Notes under the pieces: generated by a model
The model's input: the letters and a program-made list of their open reading frames with translations, nothing else
The model's database searches: none
What the model was told of the DNA's origin: nothing
Position numbers and translations under genes: made by a program
Assembly (NCBI GenBank): GCA_964476595.1
Contig: CAYZCL010000075.1
Location: 1-54,621 of the forward strand
Direction of reading: 5' to 3'
DNA from: JALSRD01 sp964476595
GTDB taxonomy: Bacteria > Desulfobacterota > Desulfobacteria > Desulfobacterales > JALSRD01
DNA length: 54,621 nt
Shown here: positions 15,935 through 23,808 of the stretch, one piece after another
Layout of the letters: every line of letters starts with the position of its first letter
Numbering within the stretch: the first letter of the stretch is position 1

Positions 15935-17134
15935 ATGGGAAACAAGAACCTGCTGGAGAAACTGGTCGATCTGAGTCCGGGGATGGAGATCTGGTGGGAT
16001 TCGTCTCCGGTAATCTTCGAGAACTGGTGCAACAAGATGATGTCTAAGTATCCTGCGCAGGCAGGGGAATTCAAGGAATACTTTGCCCGCATGTACAACG
16101 CGGAAGATCCTGAATCGCAGCTTTTCCGGGGGGTCACCACCAACCCGCCCCTCTCCCTGCAGGCCATCCAGGACAATCCTCCCATGTGGGAGGAAGTGGC
16201 CAAGGACATGATCGCACAGAACCCGGGCATCGACACCGAGACACTGTTTTGGAACCTGTACAAGGAAGTCGTCCGCCGCGGTTCGGAGATGTACCTGCCG
16301 CTGTTCGAAAAATCCGGCTACAAGGAGGGCTACCTCTCCGGCCAGGTGGATCCCCGCAGCGTGTTCGACAAGGACGCTATGCTGGAACAGGCCCTTGAAA
16401 TCGCTGCCATCAACCCTAATGTGATGATCAAGGTTCCCGGCTCCAAGGAAGGTTACGAGGTCATCCGTGAACTCACGGCCCGCGGCATCCCGACCAACAA
16501 TACCTTGACCTTCGTGTTGCCCCAGCTCATGGATTGTGCCCGCACGGTCTACGAGGGCCTGGAGATCGCCCGCCGCAACAACGTCGACCTGAGCAAGTGG
16601 CGCTCGGTGATCACCCACATGGAGTCCCGTTACGGCGACCTGGGAGGCCTGCGGGACTTCGCCGCCGAAGTCGGCGTGGAGCTTTCCGAGGCCGATGTGC
16701 GCCTGGCCGAACTGGCCATTTTCAAGAAGGCCTGCCGCCTGCTCAAAGAGCACAACTACCCCAGCAAAATGCTGTCCTGTTCCCTGCGGCTGGGCCCCAC
16801 CGTGGACGGCACCGTGAAGCTGTGGCATCTGGAGGAAAAGACCGGCGCCGACATCGTCGTCACCTGCCCGCCGGGCTTCATCGAGCAGGTCCTGACTTTC
16901 GACGACCGCGACAAGATCGTCTTCGAAGAAGACCGCATCAGCCAGGGCATCCCGGAAGAAGTGCTGGAAAAGCTGCTCAAGATTCCCTATTTCGAACGCG
17001 CCTACCGCATCGACGGCTACACGCGTGAGGAGTACAACAGCCTGCCGCCGCTGGTGAAAACCGCCGATCAGTTCTCCAAGGCCACCGGTGAAATGGTGAA
17101 TTTTGCCGCCGAGTGCCTGAAAAAATACGCCTAA
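15935..17134 (+). CDS. Transaldolase-family protein
   Basis: 399 aa; ATG 15935 is preceded by AAAGGAGGAAGTCC. GVTTNPPLSL (66-75) is the transaldolase family beta-strand signature, and Lys166 in MIKVPGSKEG is the Schiff-base lysine. The early Asp in WWDSSP also fits. Members transfer a dihydroxyacetone unit between sugar phosphates. At 399 aa it is longer than TalB (about 317) and diverges from ordinary TalB between the motifs, so its real substrate may differ. It is first in a four-gene cassette under a GntR operator. Confidence 0.82.
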   Translation: MGNKNLLEKLVDLSPGMEIWWDSSPVIFENWCNKMMSKYPAQAGEFKEYFARMYNAEDPESQLFRGVTTNPPLSLQAIQDNPPMWEEVAKDMIAQNPGIDTETLFWNLYKEVVRRGSEMYLPLFEKSGYKEGYLSGQVDPRSVFDKDAMLEQALEIAAINPNVMIKVPGSKEGYEVIRELTARGIPTNNTLTFVLPQLMDCARTVYEGLEIARRNNVDLSKWRSVITHMESRYGDLGGLRDFAAEVGVELSEADVRLAELAIFKKACRLLKEHNYPSKMLSCSLRLGPTVDGTVKLWHLEEKTGADIVVTCPPGFIEQVLTFDDRDKIVFEEDRISQGIPEEVLEKLLKIPYFERAYRIDGYTREEYNSLPPLVKTADQFSKATGEMVNFAAECLKKYA

Positions 17135-17154
17135 CTGCATACAAGGAGGCTAGC

Positions 17155-18267
17155 ATGAATGTTGGAGTTCTGAAAGAGATCAAGACCAAGGAGAACCGTG
17201 TGGCCATGACGCCCGCCGGCGTCGAGCAGATGGTCGCCGCCGGTCACCAAGTGAGCGTCGAGGCCGCCGCCGGCCAGGGGTCGGGCTTTTCCGACGATGC
17301 CTACCGCCAGGCAGGCGCGGAAATCGTATCATCCGCCGCTGCGATTTACGAGAGCAACGACATGATTATGAAGGTCAAGGAGCCCCTGCCCCAGGAATAC
17401 GCCCTGGCGCGCAAGGGCCAGATCCTGTTCACCTACTTTCACTTCGCGGCCGACGAAAAGCTGACCCGCGCCATGATGGACTCGGGATGCATCGCCATCG
17501 CCTACGAAACCGTGGAGGACCGCAGAGGCACTCTGCCGCTGCTGACACCCATGAGTGAAGTGGCCGGCCGCATGGCCATCCAGGAAGGGGCCAAGTACCT
17601 GGAGAAAACATACGGGGGCAAGGGCGTCCTGCTGGGCGGGGTTCCCGGCGTGGCCCCCGCCAGGGTAATGGTCATCGGCGGCGGCGTGGTCGGTACCAAC
17701 GCGGCCAAGATGGCCTGTGGTCTGGGCGCCCAGGTGTACATCCTGGATACCAACCTGGACCGCCTGCGCGAACTCGACGACATCATGCCTGCCAACTGCA
17801 TCCCGCTGGCTTCGGGCCCCACGGTCATCCGTGAACTGCTGCCCGATATGGACCTGGTGGTCGGTGCCGTGCTGGTCCACGGGGCCAAGGCGCCCAAGCT
17901 GATCAGCCGCGACATGCTCAAGCTGATGCAGCCCGGTTCGGTGCTGGTGGACGTAGCCATCGACCAGGGTGGCTGCATCGAAACGGCCAAGCCCACCACG
18001 CACGACGATCCCATCTACGAGGTGGACGGCATCATCCACTACTGCGTGGCCAACATGCCGGGAGCCGTGTCTTCGACCTCCACCCGCGCGCTGACCAACG
18101 CCACCCTGCCCTACGCCGTGGAAATTGCCAGCAAGGGGTACAAGCAGGCCGCCCTGGACAATCCGGCCATCGCCAAGGGTATCAACATGATCGATGGGAA
18201 GGTGACCTACAAGGGAGTGGCCGACGCCTTCGGTCTGGACTACACCCCCTTGGAAGACGTGCTGTAA
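17155..18267 (+). CDS. ald: Alanine dehydrogenase
   Basis: 370 aa, the standard length. ATG 17155 follows AAGGAGGCTAGC. The catalytic residues are in their usual places: Arg15, Lys75 in MKVKEP and His96 in TYFHF. The NAD loop is VIGGGVVGTNAA. It reversibly converts alanine plus NAD+ to pyruvate, ammonia and NADH. Next to an aminotransferase gene it may recycle alanine and pyruvate as amino carrier, as it does with taurine-pyruvate aminotransferase in other anaerobes; that role here is inference. Confidence 0.95.
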   Translation: MNVGVLKEIKTKENRVAMTPAGVEQMVAAGHQVSVEAAAGQGSGFSDDAYRQAGAEIVSSAAAIYESNDMIMKVKEPLPQEYALARKGQILFTYFHFAADEKLTRAMMDSGCIAIAYETVEDRRGTLPLLTPMSEVAGRMAIQEGAKYLEKTYGGKGVLLGGVPGVAPARVMVIGGGVVGTNAAKMACGLGAQVYILDTNLDRLRELDDIMPANCIPLASGPTVIRELLPDMDLVVGAVLVHGAKAPKLISRDMLKLMQPGSVLVDVAIDQGGCIETAKPTTHDDPIYEVDGIIHYCVANMPGAVSSTSTRALTNATLPYAVEIASKGYKQAALDNPAIAKGINMIDGKVTYKGVADAFGLDYTPLEDVL

Positions 18268-18327
18268 ACGAAAATATAAGGGTATGTGAATCAACAACCT
18301 TTTTCCCAATTTGAAAGGAGACCGAAA

Positions 18328-19416
18328 ATGAAAGAGCTCAAAGACTGGTTTGTCCCCTGGCTGCACACCGCCAGGGTCTATGACCCCAGCATCCTGGATG
18401 TGGCTTGGGCCAAGCCCGATCATGCCCGCCTGATGCTCAACGAAAACCCCATTCCGCCTTCGGACAAGGTGGTCGAGGCCGTGGTCAACGCCGTCAAGCA
18501 CGGCAACCGCTACCCGGATAGCGGAAAGCGCCTGCGCACCAAGATCGGCGAGATGTATGGCCTGGGACCTGACAACGTGGCCCTTTGCAACGGTTCGTCC
18601 GAGACCATCGACGCCATGATGCGCCTGTTCCTGAAGCCCGGTGACGAGATCATCATGTCCAACCCCACCTTCGGGCTGTTTCCGCCGCGGGCCGAGCTGT
18701 GCGGCGGAAAGGTCGTCCAGATTCCCGTCCGCGAAGAGGACCTGCAATACGACGTCGACGGTATGCTCAACGCCATCAATGAACGCACCAAGCTGATCCT
18801 GGTCATCAACCCCAACAACCCTACCGGCGTTTTCATCGATGACGCCGACCTGGAGCGTTTCTGCGAGACCGGCATTCCGCTGTGCGTGGACGAGGCCTAC
18901 AAGGACTACAACCCTGAAAGGCCCTCCAAGGCCGAGCTGATCAAGAAGTACCCCCAGGTGTTCCTGTCCGTCACCTTCTCCAAGGCCCACGGCTTCGCCG
19001 GCATCCGCTTCGGTTTCGTTCTCGGTACCGAAGAGATGATCGCGGCCTTCAACCGCATGTTCCTGCCTTGGAACGTGAGCCTCATGGCCATGGCGGCGGC
19101 CGAGGCCATCCTGGACAATCCCGAGGAAATCAGGGCCAAGGTCGAGCACAACAACCGCTGGATGCAGATTTTCTACGACGAAGCCAAGAAGCTGGGTCTC
19201 AAGCCCTACCCGGCCCACGGGAACTACATGCTCATCGATGCCTCCATGACCGGCAAGACCACCGCCGAGATCCTGCAGGCCGCCCTGGACATGGAAAAGG
19301 TGTTCCTCAAACGCATCGGCGAAATCCACGGCAAGTCCGGCTATTTCCGGGTGACGCCGGGCACCGACGAGGAAAACGAGCGCTTCCTTAAGTTCATGCG
19401 CGCTTACTTCGGGTAA
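18328..19416 (+). CDS. HisC-like class I/II PLP aminotransferase
   Basis: 362 aa from ATG 18328 (GAAAGGAGACCG upstream). Key PLP features: NPNNPTG (161-167), DEAYKDY (188-194) and Lys219 in TFSKAHGFAGIRFGF. The nearest family is histidinol-phosphate aminotransferase, which also contains relatives acting on other phosphorylated or aromatic keto acids. No other his gene is near. Placed between alanine dehydrogenase and transketolase, it may aminate a keto sugar phosphate or remove an amino group. The substrate is not known. It is followed by two hairpins. Confidence 0.82.
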   Translation: MKELKDWFVPWLHTARVYDPSILDVAWAKPDHARLMLNENPIPPSDKVVEAVVNAVKHGNRYPDSGKRLRTKIGEMYGLGPDNVALCNGSSETIDAMMRLFLKPGDEIIMSNPTFGLFPPRAELCGGKVVQIPVREEDLQYDVDGMLNAINERTKLILVINPNNPTGVFIDDADLERFCETGIPLCVDEAYKDYNPERPSKAELIKKYPQVFLSVTFSKAHGFAGIRFGFVLGTEEMIAAFNRMFLPWNVSLMAMAAAEAILDNPEEIRAKVEHNNRWMQIFYDEAKKLGLKPYPAHGNYMLIDASMTGKTTAEILQAALDMEKVFLKRIGEIHGKSGYFRVTPGTDEENERFLKFMRAYFG

Positions 19417-19460
19417 ACGACACCGGGGGATTCCCCTCCCGGCGTTCAAGAAGGCCATTC

Positions 19461-19499
19461 GGGGGCAAATCGAAAATCTTCGGCTTTCGCTTTGCCCCC
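19461..19499 (+). repeat. Stable hairpin after the aminotransferase gene
   Basis: Arms GGGGGCAAA (19461-19469) and TTTGCCCCC (19491-19499), with a second inner stem CGAAA/TTTCG. There is no U tract, so it may protect the upstream mRNA from 3' decay or act together with the terminator that follows. Confidence 0.6.
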
Positions 19500-19509
19500 C
19501 TTCCTGTCG

Positions 19510-19562
19510 ACGGAGGGTCTGTGGACACCGCCTGCGGGCCCACGATCCTCCGTTGTTTTTTT
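19510..19562 (+). terminator. Intrinsic terminator or attenuator before the transketolase gene
   Basis: ACGGAGG (19510-19516) pairs with CCTCCGT (19547-19553), with an inner GTGG/CCAC stem, followed by TG and seven T residues (19556-19562). It lies 46 nt before the transketolase start. Either the operon ends here and the transketolase has its own promoter, or read-through is controlled. Confidence 0.65.
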
Positions 19563-19608
19563 CAAGAAACCCGCTTTCTTTCAACACACAAACCACACAG
19601 GTGAACCC

Positions 19609-21495
19609 ATGGCTTTTCCAATCGATTTGACCGGCTACCAACGCCTTGAATTTCCGCTTTCCCAGGAAAGCCTCACGCCGGAACAGCTCGAGCAGCTGAC
19701 TACCAACATCCGGCTGGTGAGGGACAGCATCATTTTTTTTACGGCCTACGCCAATGCCAGGGGACTGGGGGGACACACCGGCGGTCCCTACGACATCGTC
19801 CCCGAGGTGCTGATCGTCGACGCCTTCATGCGCGGCAACGACAACCTGGTTCCCGTGCTTTTCGACGAAGCCGGCCATCGCGTGGCCATCCAGTACATGA
19901 TGGCGGCCCTCAACGGGTACATGCCCGTCGACCAGTTGCTGCACTACCGTGAATTCGACCAGGGACTTTACGGCCACCCCGAGCGCGACGACGAGGCCGG
20001 CATCTTCTTCAGCTCCGGGCGTCTGGGGCACCTCTGGAGCTATGTCAACGGCATCGCCATGGCCAATCCAGACAAGACCGTCGTGATGTTCGGCAGCGAC
20101 GGCTCCCAGCAGGAGGGCTCCGACGCCGAAGGGGCCCGCTTCGCCGTGGCCCATAACCTGGATGTAAAGCTGATGATCGATGACAACGACGTCACCATCG
20201 CCGGCCATCCCAGCCAGTACATGCCGGGCTTTTCGGTCCGCAAAACCCTCGAAGGACACGGGCTGACGGTCGAAAGCGGGGACGGCGAAGACTATGCTGC
20301 CCTTTACGGGCGCATCCGGTCGGCCCTCACGCGCAGGGGCCCTCTGGCGCTGATCAACCACCGCAAGATGGCCGTGGGCGTGGAAGGCATTGAAGGGCTG
20401 CCCAAGGGACACGACGTCATTCCGGTGGATTTCGCGCGTGTTTATCTCTCCGCCCATGGACAGCAGGCGGCCGTCGACTTTCTGGATGCCGCCCAAAAAA
20501 CGGGCGCCACGATCACCTACCGGGGCAGTTCTCCCGAAAAAGCCAAGAACCGCGACAACTTTGGAAAGTTCGTCTGCGAAATCCTGGAGAAAATGCCCGA
20601 CCGCAAGGAACGCGTGCGTGTCATCGACTCCGACCTGGAGGGTTCCTGCGGCCTGCACCACATCCGCAAAAACTTTCCCGAAGTCTACGTCTCAGGCGGG
20701 ATCATGGAGCGCAACAACTACTCGGTGGCCGCCGGCTTCGGGTCCAGTCCGGGCAAGCAGGGTATCTTCGGCACCTTCTCGGCCTTCATGGAGATGGTCA
20801 TCTCCGAGATCACCATGGCGCGTCTGAACCGCGCCAATGTGCTGGCCCACTTTTCGCACGCCGGCGTCGACGACATGGCCGACAACACCTGCCATTTCGG
20901 CATCAACAATTTTTTCGCCGACAACGGGCTGCCCGAGGGTGACGAGACCCGGCTGTACTTTCCGGCCGACAGCCACCAGATGAAAGCCATGCTGGACGTG
21001 ATTTTCAACGACCCCGGCCTGCGTTTCATCTTTTCCACGCGTTCGGCCACGCCGTACATCCTCGACGAGTCGGGAAACCCCCTCTACGGCGATGGTTACC
21101 GCTTCACCCCCGGGCGCGACGAGATTGTCCGGGACGGCGAAAAAGGCTACATCGTTTCCTACGGCGAAATGCTCTATCGCTGCCTGGACGTGGTAGAACG
21201 CTTCAGGGACGAGGGCGTCCGTGTGGGGCTGGTCAACAAGCCGACCCTCAACGTGCCGGATGACGAAATGCTTTCGCGCCTGGGCGCCGCCGGATTCGTG
21301 CTGGTGGTCGAAACACAGAATGTCAAGACCGGCCTGGGCGTCCGTTTCGGTTCCTGGCTGCTCCAGCGCGGCTTCAGCCCCCGCTACGCATTCATGGGAT
21401 CGCAGCGCGAGGGCCACGGCGGTCTGTCCGAGCAGATCCCCTACCAGGGGATCGGTCCTGAAGACATCATGCGAAAGGTCAGGGAAATAATCTGA
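19609..21495 (+). CDS. Divergent transketolase-family protein
   Basis: 628 aa from ATG 19609 with AGGTGA upstream. The thiamine-diphosphate site reads FGSDGSQQEG (161-170), a GSDG instead of the usual GDG, and ends at DDNDVTIAG (191-199). Glu367 in GGIMERNNYS is the cofactor-activating glutamate. The Pyr and C-terminal domains follow (YGEMLYRCLDVVERF). It would move a two-carbon ketol unit between sugar phosphates. Several usual active-site stretches are changed (GGHTGGPYDI in place of the common GHPG type), so the substrates may differ from xylulose-5-phosphate/ribose-5-phosphate. A strong terminator follows. Confidence 0.82.
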   Translation: MAFPIDLTGYQRLEFPLSQESLTPEQLEQLTTNIRLVRDSIIFFTAYANARGLGGHTGGPYDIVPEVLIVDAFMRGNDNLVPVLFDEAGHRVAIQYMMAALNGYMPVDQLLHYREFDQGLYGHPERDDEAGIFFSSGRLGHLWSYVNGIAMANPDKTVVMFGSDGSQQEGSDAEGARFAVAHNLDVKLMIDDNDVTIAGHPSQYMPGFSVRKTLEGHGLTVESGDGEDYAALYGRIRSALTRRGPLALINHRKMAVGVEGIEGLPKGHDVIPVDFARVYLSAHGQQAAVDFLDAAQKTGATITYRGSSPEKAKNRDNFGKFVCEILEKMPDRKERVRVIDSDLEGSCGLHHIRKNFPEVYVSGGIMERNNYSVAAGFGSSPGKQGIFGTFSAFMEMVISEITMARLNRANVLAHFSHAGVDDMADNTCHFGINNFFADNGLPEGDETRLYFPADSHQMKAMLDVIFNDPGLRFIFSTRSATPYILDESGNPLYGDGYRFTPGRDEIVRDGEKGYIVSYGEMLYRCLDVVERFRDEGVRVGLVNKPTLNVPDDEMLSRLGAAGFVLVVETQNVKTGLGVRFGSWLLQRGFSPRYAFMGSQREGHGGLSEQIPYQGIGPEDIMRKVREII

Positions 21496-21515
21496 CGTTT
21501 CGGAATCACAACACA

Positions 21516-21552
21516 AAAGGCCCGGTCTCTTTAAGGACCGGGCCTTTCTTTT
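21516..21552 (+). terminator. Intrinsic terminator of the transketolase transcript
   Basis: Perfect 12-bp stem AAAGGCCCGGTC/GACCGGGCCTTT (21516-21527 and 21536-21547) followed by CTTTTC. It lies 20 nt after the stop codon. On the other strand it also sits just past the tRNA-Cys 3' end and may serve both directions. Confidence 0.9.
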
Positions 21553-21557
21553 CTGGC

Positions 21558-21632
21558 TGGAGGCGGCAACCAGATTCGAACTGGTGTATAACGGTTTTGC
21601 AGACCGTTGCCTTACCACTTGGCTATGCCGCC
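21558..21632 (-). tRNA. tRNA-Cys (GCA)
   Basis: 75 nt with encoded CCA. The acceptor stem pairs GGCGGC with GCCGCC, the discriminator base is U as usual for tRNA-Cys, the anticodon loop reads CTGCAAA (anticodon GCA), and the T arm holds GTTCGAATC. It lies 8 nt downstream of tRNA-Gly. Confidence 0.96.
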
Positions 21633-21640
21633 TAAAAAAA

Positions 21641-21715
21641 TGGAGCGGGAAACGGGATTTGAACCCGCGACTTCGACCTTGGCAAGGTCGCACTCTACCA
21701 CTGAGTTATTCCCGC
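21641..21715 (-). tRNA. tRNA-Gly (GCC)
   Basis: 75 nt with encoded CCA. The acceptor stem pairs GCGGGAA with TTCCCGC, the anticodon stem is GACCT/AGGTC around TTGCCAA (anticodon GCC), and the T loop is GTTCAAATC. It is first in a two-tRNA transcript with tRNA-Cys. Confidence 0.96.
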
Positions 21716-21729
21716 TCGATGATGCCCTT

Positions 21730-21758
21730 TATTTAATCGTTCTTTGTCGATTTGTCAA
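21730..21758 (-). promoter_or_regulatory. Sigma-70 promoter of the tRNA-Gly/tRNA-Cys unit
   Basis: On the minus strand TTGACA (21758-21753), a 17-nt spacer and TAAATA (21735-21730). The start of tRNA-Gly lies 15 nt past the -10. Confidence 0.8.
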
Positions 21759-22074
21759 CCCCAAAATGCATGCCCGCTTCAAGGCCATCACGGCAGCCGC
21801 GGACAGGCATCCCGCTGGATCCGGTGTCGTCCATCCTGTTTCTCACCTTTGGAGCCGGGGCCTGCGAAGCACAAATAGTGACCACAGCGGTGCGTCCGGC
21901 CGCGTGAATGGGATTCTATCAAGGAGGGGTAGAACGGTTCCTGTCGATGGTCCCGCGATCCGCCTCCCGCCCGAAGGGACCCCTCTCATGAACCACAGCC
22001 TCGTGATGTTATAACCCCAATACCATAAATTATTTACTTTATTTCCCAAAAATTAACCAATTTATTACCCAATT
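21759..22074. other. Intergenic stretch with no recognised gene
   Basis: The first 250 nt resemble the G+C-rich neighbourhood but hold no supported reading frame. From about 22010 the sequence turns sharply A+T-rich, with two CCAATTTA-like direct repeats (around 22058 and 22069). It is probably the upstream regulatory zone of the PEP-CTERM gene. Confidence 0.4.
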
Positions 22075-22097
22075 TACCGGATCTACTTTATCCGGTA
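22075..22097. promoter_or_regulatory. Inverted repeat, candidate upstream activator site
   Basis: Perfect 8-bp arms TACCGGAT and ATCCGGTA separated by 7 nt. The centre lies about 100 nt upstream of the -24 element at 22185. This is the usual distance for a sigma-54 enhancer-binding protein, such as the PrsR regulators known for PEP-CTERM systems. Confidence 0.55.
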
Positions 22098-22184
22098 TTG
22101 TCCAGTGATTCTGCATCAACTTCAACTTCCTGTTATATTTACTTATTTGCCATGCACCAATTATGTACTTTAAAAGTTTTGTTT

Positions 22185-22200
22185 TGGCACACACATTGCT
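22185..22200 (+). promoter_or_regulatory. Sigma-54 (RpoN) promoter, -24/-12
   Basis: TGGCAC-N5-TTGCT, with GG and GC exactly 10 nt apart, close to the ideal consensus. Transcription would start near 22211, leaving a leader of about 80 nt before the PEP-CTERM gene. Confidence 0.85.
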
Positions 22201-22292
22201 TAAATTTACAGTCAAGTTTTAATGACTATTATGTTTGAAGATTTCGCATTCTTCTGAAATGAAACGTGGAACGAGGGAAAGTGGAGGCTTTT

Positions 22293-22994
22293 ATGTTTAA
22301 GAGCAAACGGGTGTTATCGGCGCTGATTTTATCACTTGGGTTGGTGTTCCTGTGCTCGGGCCCATCCGTGGCCATGAAATTCAAAGGTGAAGCGTGGATA
22401 ACACAACACTGGAACGGTACGCAAAGAAACCTGGATGAGACTTTTTTGATTATCAACAACACCGATTTTTTAAATACCTCAGGAGTCGCCGATACGGTGA
22501 AAGTTAAAAAGCTTTCGAGCACTGCATTAAGTGGTGCCCCCAGCTTTAACTACGCCAGCGGAACGCCTTATAGTAAAGCCAATGCCGATAATTATGCTTG
22601 GTTTGCGATCGACAATTTTGCCAATTCAAAATTTGACAAGAAGATTAGCAAAGCTTTTAATAAACTGGACAAAAAACTTCGCAAAGAAAATGCCAAGCAG
22701 AAGTTTGGAAAGAAAAAGCTCTGGAAAACCATCGATCATTTCGATGATTGGTATATCTGGAACAGCGATTTAGGACAAAAGTTTTTCAACAAGCACAAGT
22801 ATTTCAAAATCAAGTTTAAAGACGCGAACGGGAAAAAATACAAGGCCAAGATCGCATTCGCAATGTTCATGAACAACGAAAGTGGGGCCCCTCCAACGGG
22901 AAGGCCCGTCTCCATCCCCGAGCCGGCCACCATGCTGCTGCTGGGAGTCGGACTGCTGGGACTGGCCGGCGTTCATCGCCGCTTCAAGAAATAG
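22293..22994 (+). CDS. PEP-CTERM sorting-domain surface protein
   Basis: 233 aa from ATG 22293, chosen for GTGGAGG at correct spacing; an ATG 27 nt earlier lacks a site. Residues 1-27 are a signal peptide (ALILSLGLVFLCSGPSVA). The C-terminus has the complete sorting signal: IPEPATM, a hydrophobic segment (LLLGVGLLGLAG) and a basic HRRFKK tail. An exosortase cuts such proteins and they accompany exopolysaccharide export. The core is Lys-rich and low in G+C compared with neighbours (KLDKKLRKENAKQK). No known domain is recognised in it. Expression appears to be sigma-54 dependent. Confidence 0.9.
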   Translation: MFKSKRVLSALILSLGLVFLCSGPSVAMKFKGEAWITQHWNGTQRNLDETFLIINNTDFLNTSGVADTVKVKKLSSTALSGAPSFNYASGTPYSKANADNYAWFAIDNFANSKFDKKISKAFNKLDKKLRKENAKQKFGKKKLWKTIDHFDDWYIWNSDLGQKFFNKHKYFKIKFKDANGKKYKAKIAFAMFMNNESGAPPTGRPVSIPEPATMLLLGVGLLGLAGVHRRFKK

Positions 22995-23034
22995 AAGCGA
23001 ACCGGTCGCGCGCCGCGCGTCTACCCAAACCGTA

Positions 23035-23068
23035 AAAGCCGCCGTTGAAAAACGGCGGCTTTCTTTAT
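23035..23068 (+). terminator. Intrinsic terminator of the PEP-CTERM gene
   Basis: Perfect 12-bp stem AAAGCCGCCGTT/AACGGCGGCTTT with a GAAA tetraloop (23035-23062), then CTTTATTT. It starts 41 nt after the stop. Confidence 0.93.
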
Positions 23069-23241
23069 TTCCTGTAGGTGACAGGGCGACACTGCGTTGC
23101 GTCCCGTTCGGAATCAGGGCTTGCGGTTTCCGCCTCCTGCCGCCCTCCTGTCTTTCAAAGGCCTCCCGGGTAATTCCCGAAAGCGTCGTCATCCGGCGGC
23201 GCCCACTCTCTTTCCGGTCGTTGCGCCACCAGGATCGATGA

Positions 23242-23808
23242 TCAAATTTTCAGCAGCTTGCGAAAGCGGATGAAATAGTCGGCGCCCGACCAGATGGTGA
23301 AAATCAGGGCGGCCCAGAGGAACAGCCCTCCGATACGCTGCACCTGCAGCCCCAAAAAGTCGTAGTGGATCATCAGCGGTATGATGGCGGCGATCTGAAA
23401 GCCGGTCTTGTACTTTCCAAGGCTGGAAGCCGACACGTCGGCTTGGCTTTCGGCGATGAAATTGCGCAGTCCGGTGACGGCCAGTTCCCGGCCTACGATG
23501 ATGCACACCATCCAGGCCGGCACCCATCCCAGTGCCGTCAGCATGATGAAGGAAGAGGACACCAGCAGTTTGTCGGCCAGTGGATCCATGATCCGGCCGA
23601 AAGAGGATTCCATGCCCCGCATGCGGGCCAGAAAGCCGTCGAAATAGTCGGTGATGGCCGCCAGCGCGAACAGCACGGCGGCGATGAAGGTGCAGGTACG
23701 GTTGGGAAAGAGCAGCAGGATGACGATCAGGGGCACTACGGCGATGCGGTACAATGTCAGAATATTGGGATTACCGAGAACCTTCTCCAGAACTTCCTTT
23801 TTTTTCAT
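23242..23808 (-). CDS. pgsA: CDP-diacylglycerol--glycerol-3-phosphate 3-phosphatidyltransferase
   Basis: 188 aa, inner membrane. The CDP-alcohol phosphotransferase motif DG-x2-AR-x8-G-x3-D-x3-D is complete (DGFLAR ... GRIMDPLAD, about 63-85). It makes phosphatidylglycerol phosphate, the committed step to PG and cardiolipin. ATG 23808 gives the family-typical start (MKKKEVLEKVLGNPNILTLYR). The start lies inside the end of folK (38-nt overlap). It is the last gene of the long minus-strand run. Confidence 0.92.
   Translation of the reverse strand: MKKKEVLEKVLGNPNILTLYRIAVVPLIVILLLFPNRTCTFIAAVLFALAAITDYFDGFLARMRGMESSFGRIMDPLADKLLVSSSFIMLTALGWVPAWMVCIIVGRELAVTGLRNFIAESQADVSASSLGKYKTGFQIAAIIPLMIHYDFLGLQVQRIGGLFLWAALIFTIWSGADYFIRFRKLLKI

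Noticed and set aside
17329..20661. An 1110-codon open frame antisense to the transaldolase-transketolase cassette
   Set aside because: It lies opposite well-supported genes, its product is His/Val/Asp/Gln-rich without domains, and it arises from the G+C-rich third positions of the true frames.
21558..21715. tRNA pair considered as an integration site
   Set aside because: No integrase gene and no duplicated tRNA 3' end were seen nearby.
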